From assembly GCA_039976075.1 (NCBI GenBank), contig JBDWFY010000009.1, positions 62,001-126,000 of the forward strand: a DNA stretch of 64,000 nucleotides. The letters are read 5' to 3'. The notes beneath the pieces were generated by a model. That model worked only from the letters and a program-made list of their open reading frames with translations, searched no databases and was not told the DNA's origin. Positions 61,226 through 64,000 of this stretch are shown here, one piece after another. Each line of letters opens with the position of its first letter. Position 1 is the stretch's first letter. This DNA comes from JBDWFY01 sp039976075 (GTDB lineage Bacteria; Pseudomonadota; Alphaproteobacteria; Rhizobiales; Stappiaceae). The position numbers and the translations under genes are program-made.

Positions 61226-61241
61226 CGTGACTGTTATCACA
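61226..61241. promoter_or_regulatory. CRP-type operator upstream of His-rich protein copy 1
   Basis: CGTGA-CTGTTA-TCACA: the GTGA-N6-TCAC core is intact. The centre is about 96 bp from the start codon at 61137. The surrounding 61138-61420 stretch is very AT-rich and holds no credible gene. Confidence 0.7.
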
Positions 61242-61420
61242 AAAATTATTAATTGAAAATATTTTTATAAAAATATAAGTATAGTGAAGTATATCATAGT
61301 TTTATTGTGATGAATATAAATTTTTCATAGAATTTATTTTGTTCACGTTTGAATTAGAAACAGGGCTGAATTAGCACGAATGCGGCAGCAACGCTTTCGT
61401 TTCATTGAAATAGGAGAGAA

Positions 61421-61663
61421 ATGATCGCAAAAGAAAATTCAGGCAATACCGTGCGTGCTGATGGAACCCAGGCTCGTTTGAATCGCGAAAGGACAGAGAT
61501 ACGGTCCGATGGTCCTGACAGACGACGACGTGACCGTAGGTGGAGTGCACTGATTTTGTTGAGGAGAGAGGAACGAACTTTTGGCCGAGAAGTACCGTCG
61601 AAAACGAAACAGCCTCCCCAAGGGGAGGCTGTTTCCGTTAGTCCGATGGAGCGTCTGACTTAG
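61421..61663 (+). CDS. Doubtful 80-residue Arg-rich ORF
   Basis: GGAGAG lies directly upstream of ATG 61421, a good ribosome site. The encoded protein is Arg/Glu-rich (RLNRERTEIRSDGPDRRRRD) without recognisable domain. Its last third reads through the terminator hairpin at 61606-61635. The hairpin already serves the opposite gene, so this frame is more likely chance. Confidence 0.25.
   Translation: MIAKENSGNTVRADGTQARLNRERTEIRSDGPDRRRRDRRWSALILLRREERTFGREVPSKTKQPPQGEAVSVSPMERLT
61606..61635 (-). terminator. Terminator of the second His-rich protein gene
   Basis: GAAACAGCCTCCCC and GGGGAGGCTGTTTC pair perfectly over 14 bp with a nominal AA loop. On the minus strand it is followed by a short CGTTTTCG. 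The stem shares GAAACAGCCTC with the terminator of copy 1, as expected for a duplicated transcription unit. Confidence 0.88.
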
Positions 61664-61974
61664 TAATAAAAGAATGTGCGCTTGTGGCCGCAGAACTTCT
61701 TTTTTACCCAAACATGATGTCCGTGATAGTCACTCCAGACCCGGTATTTCTTGTAATGGCAGCCCCAGTCATTGCCCCAGTATCCAGCCGGTCCAAAGCT
61801 ACGACCGTGACGATGCTTGAAATGACGATGGCGTTTCTTGCGGTGCTTGCCTCCTACGAGAACGACATTGGCCGTTTCAACAGTTTGGCCGGCGGCTGAT
61901 GCAGGAGCCGAAGCAGAAAGTGCTCCAGTAATAATAACAGCAACTGCAAGTGTCGATGAGATAATCTTATTCAT
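61660..61974 (-). CDS. Small secreted His-rich protein, copy 2
   Basis: A 104-residue paralogue of the protein at 60820. The signal peptides are almost the same (MNKIISSTLAVAVIITGALS, SAPASAAG). NVVLVGGK precedes the basic part in both. The C-terminal block is conserved: CHYKKYRVWSDYHGHHVWVK, then CGH and a final aromatic YY. The central His-rich part differs more (KHRKKRHRHFKHRHGRS). AGGGA lies upstream of ATG 61974. Operator, gene and terminator are all repeated, so a whole transcription unit was duplicated in tandem. Confidence 0.85.
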   Translation of the reverse strand: MNKIISSTLAVAVIITGALSASAPASAAGQTVETANVVLVGGKHRKKRHRHFKHRHGRSFGPAGYWGNDWGCHYKKYRVWSDYHGHHVWVKKKFCGHKRTFFYY

Positions 61975-62061
61975 TGTAACAGTGATCCCTAAATGTGAGG
62001 CGTTTTACTTAGGTTGATTGCCTCTGATGGGATTTATTTAAATTGTCTCGTCAGTAATGCG

Positions 62062-62077
62062 AGTGACAGGCGTCACA
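62062..62077. promoter_or_regulatory. CRP-type operator upstream of His-rich protein copy 2
   Basis: AGTGA-CAGGCG-TCACA, 9 of 10 consensus positions. The centre is about 96 bp from the start at 61974, the same distance as in copy 1. The remaining part of the 363-bp gap up to mscS shows nothing else I can support. Confidence 0.7.
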
Positions 62078-62337
62078 GAATGTTTATCACTGCTTGAAGA
62101 GGGGTGTTGGAAGCCTGTATTCGTGAAGAACGTCACAATAAAAGAAGAAAAATCGCAAATTTTACATCGTTGCCGGTGGTCGCTGAAGGATCCTGGCGAA
62201 AGTTGAGACTGATTCAGCGGCGATACTGTTGATACGGTATGATCGGTCCAGTTCTCCCATGCAGGAGCGCACGGGAGAAAACGTCATTGAATGCGTGTCA
62301 CACCATCGCGGGCAGTTTGTTTGGGCTGCCCCGCATC

Positions 62338-63201
62338 TCAGGATGCGGCGGGCTGGGCCACAATCTGATGGACATCCATTTGCGGGTAGGGAATGGAGAT
62401 ACCTTCAGCATCGAGTGCTTCTTTCAGGTTCTTGGTGAGATCGAACTTCAATCCCCAATAGTCGCCCGCTGCGCACCACACGCGAAGTGTGACATCCACT
62501 GCGCTATCGCCCAGATTGGTGATGGCCACGAATGGATCGGGCGATTTGTGTATCCGTTCTTCGCTTGCAATCACGGCTTTGAAAGTTTCCATCGCCTTGT
62601 CCATGCTGTCTTCATAGCCGATCCCGATGGTGATATCGACGCGGCGGGTGGAATGGGCCGAATAGTTCACGACAGCCGAGCCCCAGGCTTCACCATTTGG
62701 CATGATGATCTGGACATTGTCCGGCGTCGCCAGCTCGGTCGTAAACAGGGTAATTTCTTTTACAGTTCCCGCCTGGCCACCGATTTCGACATAATCGCCA
62801 ATCTTAAAAGGCCGGAACAGCAGCAACATGACACCGGCGGCAACGTGGGAAAGTGTTCCTTGTAGCGCCAGGCCAATTGCAAGTGTGGTCGCACCCAGGA
62901 CGGCGACAAGGCTGGTGGTTTCAATGCCGAACAGTTGTAAGACCGCAATCAGTACGACTGCCAGCACGAAATATCGGGCGAGACTTGAAGCGAACCCGGC
63001 AATCGTGTCGTCAACATGATTGGTCTTGTCCATCGCACGGCGAAGCATGCGCTTGGTCAAATTGGCGATCCACCAACCGATCAATAGAATGATGACCGCA
63101 TAAATCACATTCAGGCCGACACCAGTGGCCTTGGTGAACATGCTGGCAAGTTCTTCTTTTGAGCCCACAAGGGCGACGAGCTGATCTACCTGTTCTTCCA
63201 T
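62338..63201 (-). CDS. Small-conductance mechanosensitive channel (MscS family)
   Basis: A 287-residue MscS protein of the minimal size class. The first helix lies near residue 30 (VIYAVIILLIGWWIANLTKR), the second near 75, and the pore helix has GATTLAIGLALQGTLSHVAA. The cytoplasmic beta and C-terminal domains follow (FKIGDYVEIGGQAGTVKEI; NAEAWGS-like NGEAWGSAVVN). It releases solutes on hypo-osmotic shock. ATG 63201 is the start. Monocistronic. Confidence 0.92.
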   Translation of the reverse strand: MEEQVDQLVALVGSKEELASMFTKATGVGLNVIYAVIILLIGWWIANLTKRMLRRAMDKTNHVDDTIAGFASSLARYFVLAVVLIAVLQLFGIETTSLVAVLGATTLAIGLALQGTLSHVAAGVMLLLFRPFKIGDYVEIGGQAGTVKEITLFTTELATPDNVQIIMPNGEAWGSAVVNYSAHSTRRVDITIGIGYEDSMDKAMETFKAVIASEERIHKSPDPFVAITNLGDSAVDVTLRVWCAAGDYWGLKFDLTKNLKEALDAEGISIPYPQMDVHQIVAQPAAS

Positions 63202-63280
63202 CGAATGCTTCCTGATAAACTGCGTGCAGCTGAATTAGCAGCGTGTTGGATAACAGAAAAACGAATTGAGAGGGAAGGGG

Positions 63281-63745
63281 TCAGGCCAGAGGTTTCTGCA
63301 GTGTTTGTTCCTCTGGAGTCAGGAACGGCACAGGTTTGCTCATTTTGCCAACTGTATCGGATATCAGAGTGCCGTCCAGCACATGCATGAACGCATCAAC
63401 GGCGGCACCCATAACCGGCTTCAGAGCGCAGGATGGAGAATAACAGCAATTGATTTCTGTATTGTCTTTCATGCATTCAACCACACTGAAATCCGCTTCC
63501 ACGGCACGTACAACATCGCCGACGGATATTCGGTTTGAGGCCCGTCCGAGCTGGAAACCGCCACCACGCCCCCTGACAGTTGTCAAAATTCCGACACGCC
63601 CCAGCTGCGCCACCAGTTTCATTACATGGGCCTTTGACAGGTTCTGGGCGGCCACCACGTCGTCTATCCGCATGATTGCCTCGGAGTTCATGGCGCACTG
63701 CATGACAATTCGGAGAGCATAGTCACTTGCTTGATTGAGGCGCAT
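63281..63745 (-). CDS. Rrf2-family repressor, NsrR-like
   Basis: A 154-residue Rrf2 protein. The helix-turn-helix (about 20-60; NLSKAHVMKLVAQLGRVGIL) and wing (TVRGRGGGFQLGRA) are typical. The cluster region reads VVECMKDNTEINCCYSPSCA, offering four Cys of which three could bind an Fe-S cluster. Divergence from a truncated haemoglobin gene points to nitric oxide sensing (NsrR). ATG 63745 is chosen: ATG 63766 lies inside the mirrored operator. The name NsrR is inference; the C-x8-C-x5-C spacing differs slightly from studied NsrR. Confidence 0.82.
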   Translation of the reverse strand: MRLNQASDYALRIVMQCAMNSEAIMRIDDVVAAQNLSKAHVMKLVAQLGRVGILTTVRGRGGGFQLGRASNRISVGDVVRAVEADFSVVECMKDNTEINCCYSPSCALKPVMGAAVDAFMHVLDGTLISDTVGKMSKPVPFLTPEEQTLQKPLA

Positions 63746-63761
63746 TGTCGCATATCTCGTA

Positions 63762-63830
63762 AACATTCATATTAGATATTGATTTTATCGCATCTCTGCG
63801 TGTATTAAAACATCTATATAATATGAATGT
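63762..63830. promoter_or_regulatory. Mirrored operator pair between the Rrf2 gene and the globin gene
   Basis: AAACATTCATATTA occurs at 63762-63775 on the plus strand and, inverted, near 63820-63832 (ending ATGAATGTTT). The right copy (63810-63830) is itself an imperfect 21-bp dyad, ACAT...ATGT, the size of NsrR sites. Each copy lies close to one of the two divergent start codons, so one regulator could control both genes. Confidence 0.65.
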
Positions 63831-63842
63831 TTGGAATTTTCG

Positions 63843-64000
63843 ATGACAAACAAACTACCAACCGAACCGAATATCGTTCGACCGCCTATTGAGCGACATC
63901 CTGTTCATCACACCATAACGGAAGTCGATATCTCCCGATTGGTCGACGTTTTCTACACACGAGTCCGCGCTGACGCGCGATTGGGATCGGTTTTCGAAGC
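63843..64000 (+). CDS. Group III truncated haemoglobin, N-terminal part (cut by window edge)
   Basis: ATG 63843 opens a frame that runs off the window. It begins MTNKLPTEPNIVRPP and reaches DISRLVDVFYTRVRADARLG, the N-terminal helices of group III truncated haemoglobins. The haem-binding His lies beyond the edge. GGAA lies upstream. Divergent from an NsrR-like repressor, it may detoxify nitric oxide; that is inference. Confidence 0.8.
   Translation, partial: MTNKLPTEPNIVRPPIERHPVHHTITEVDISRLVDVFYTRVRADARLGSVFE

Noticed and set aside
62239..62865. 208-codon plus-strand frame over the MscS gene
   Set aside because: It is antisense to a gene with full MscS motifs and encodes no recognisable protein.
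1..64000. CRISPR arrays, tRNA or rRNA genes, insertion sequences, prophage genes
   Set aside because: Looked for by eye on both strands; no repeat-spacer array, cloverleaf, transposase or phage module was found. A tRNA scan and an IS search would be the decisive checks.

Overview
The window is chromosomal DNA of an alphaproteobacterium, most likely from the order Hyphomicrobiales (Rhizobiales). The evidence is the hisS-hisZ-hisG operon, the alphaproteobacterial type of glutamate-cysteine ligase, small DUF1127 proteins beside LysR regulators, DUF3422, DUF2927 and DUF3833 proteins, cytochrome c2 and an NsrR-like Rrf2 protein. Genus cannot be read from the sequence. I saw no rRNA, tRNA, insertion sequence, prophage or CRISPR array. 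Both ends cut a gene.

Layout. 1-1.5 kb: the start of an NDP-forming acyl-CoA synthetase-type gene behind a universal stress protein, with a perfect FNR/FixK box upstream. 1.6-8.3 kb: a complete C4-dicarboxylate circuit, the DctBD two-component system and then the TRAP transporter dctPQM behind a textbook sigma-54 promoter. 8.3-15.5 kb: xseA, rsmE, an orphan ParA-type ATPase, an amino-acid ABC permease and binding protein without ATPase, an unknown protein and a membrane adenylate cyclase. 15.7-20 kb: a DMT exporter, then two tandem copies of a divergent LysR/DUF1127 module that share a near-identical 22-bp promoter element. A long imperfect palindrome and a candidate small RNA lie between and after them. 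20-24.5 kb: a DUF937-like protein, gshA and a second adenylate cyclase.

24.6-29 kb: a five-gene overlapping operon gntR-lutA-GNAT-lutB-lutC for L-lactate oxidation. 29-37 kb: DUF3422 protein, cytochrome c2, a LysR regulator divergent from glcDEF (glycolate oxidase), and a DUF1796-like protein. 37-47 kb: PDZ/aspartyl protease, ClC antiporter, malate synthase, L,D-transpeptidase, DUF2927, CheZ, Tag and a sugar-acid dehydratase. 47.2-52.1 kb: a four-gene overlapping fatty-acid-modification cluster (FAD oxidoreductase, DUF1365, cyclopropane-synthase-like methyltransferase, DUF3833) and a fasciclin protein, bracketed by a 17-bp direct repeat. 52-56 kb: the his genes. 56-59.7 kb: a polyprenyl-phosphate glycosylation cluster ending in a deacetylase-like protein that has lost its metal ligands.

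59.9-62.1 kb: a CRP-type regulator followed by two tandem paralogous secreted His-rich proteins. A GTGA-N6-TCAC operator lies about 96-100 bp upstream of each of the three start codons. The window closes with an MscS channel and an NsrR-like repressor divergent from a truncated haemoglobin, with a mirrored operator between them.

How it fits together. Much of the window handles small organic acids: C4-dicarboxylates (Dct), L-lactate (Lut), and glycolate to glyoxylate to malate (GlcDEF plus malate synthase). Two class III adenylate cyclases could feed the CRP-like protein, whose cAMP pocket and TGTGA-reading residues look intact. The best candidates for something undescribed are the CRP/His-rich-protein circuit, the duplicated LysR/DUF1127 modules with their associated structured DNA or RNA, and the repeat-bracketed lipid cluster.
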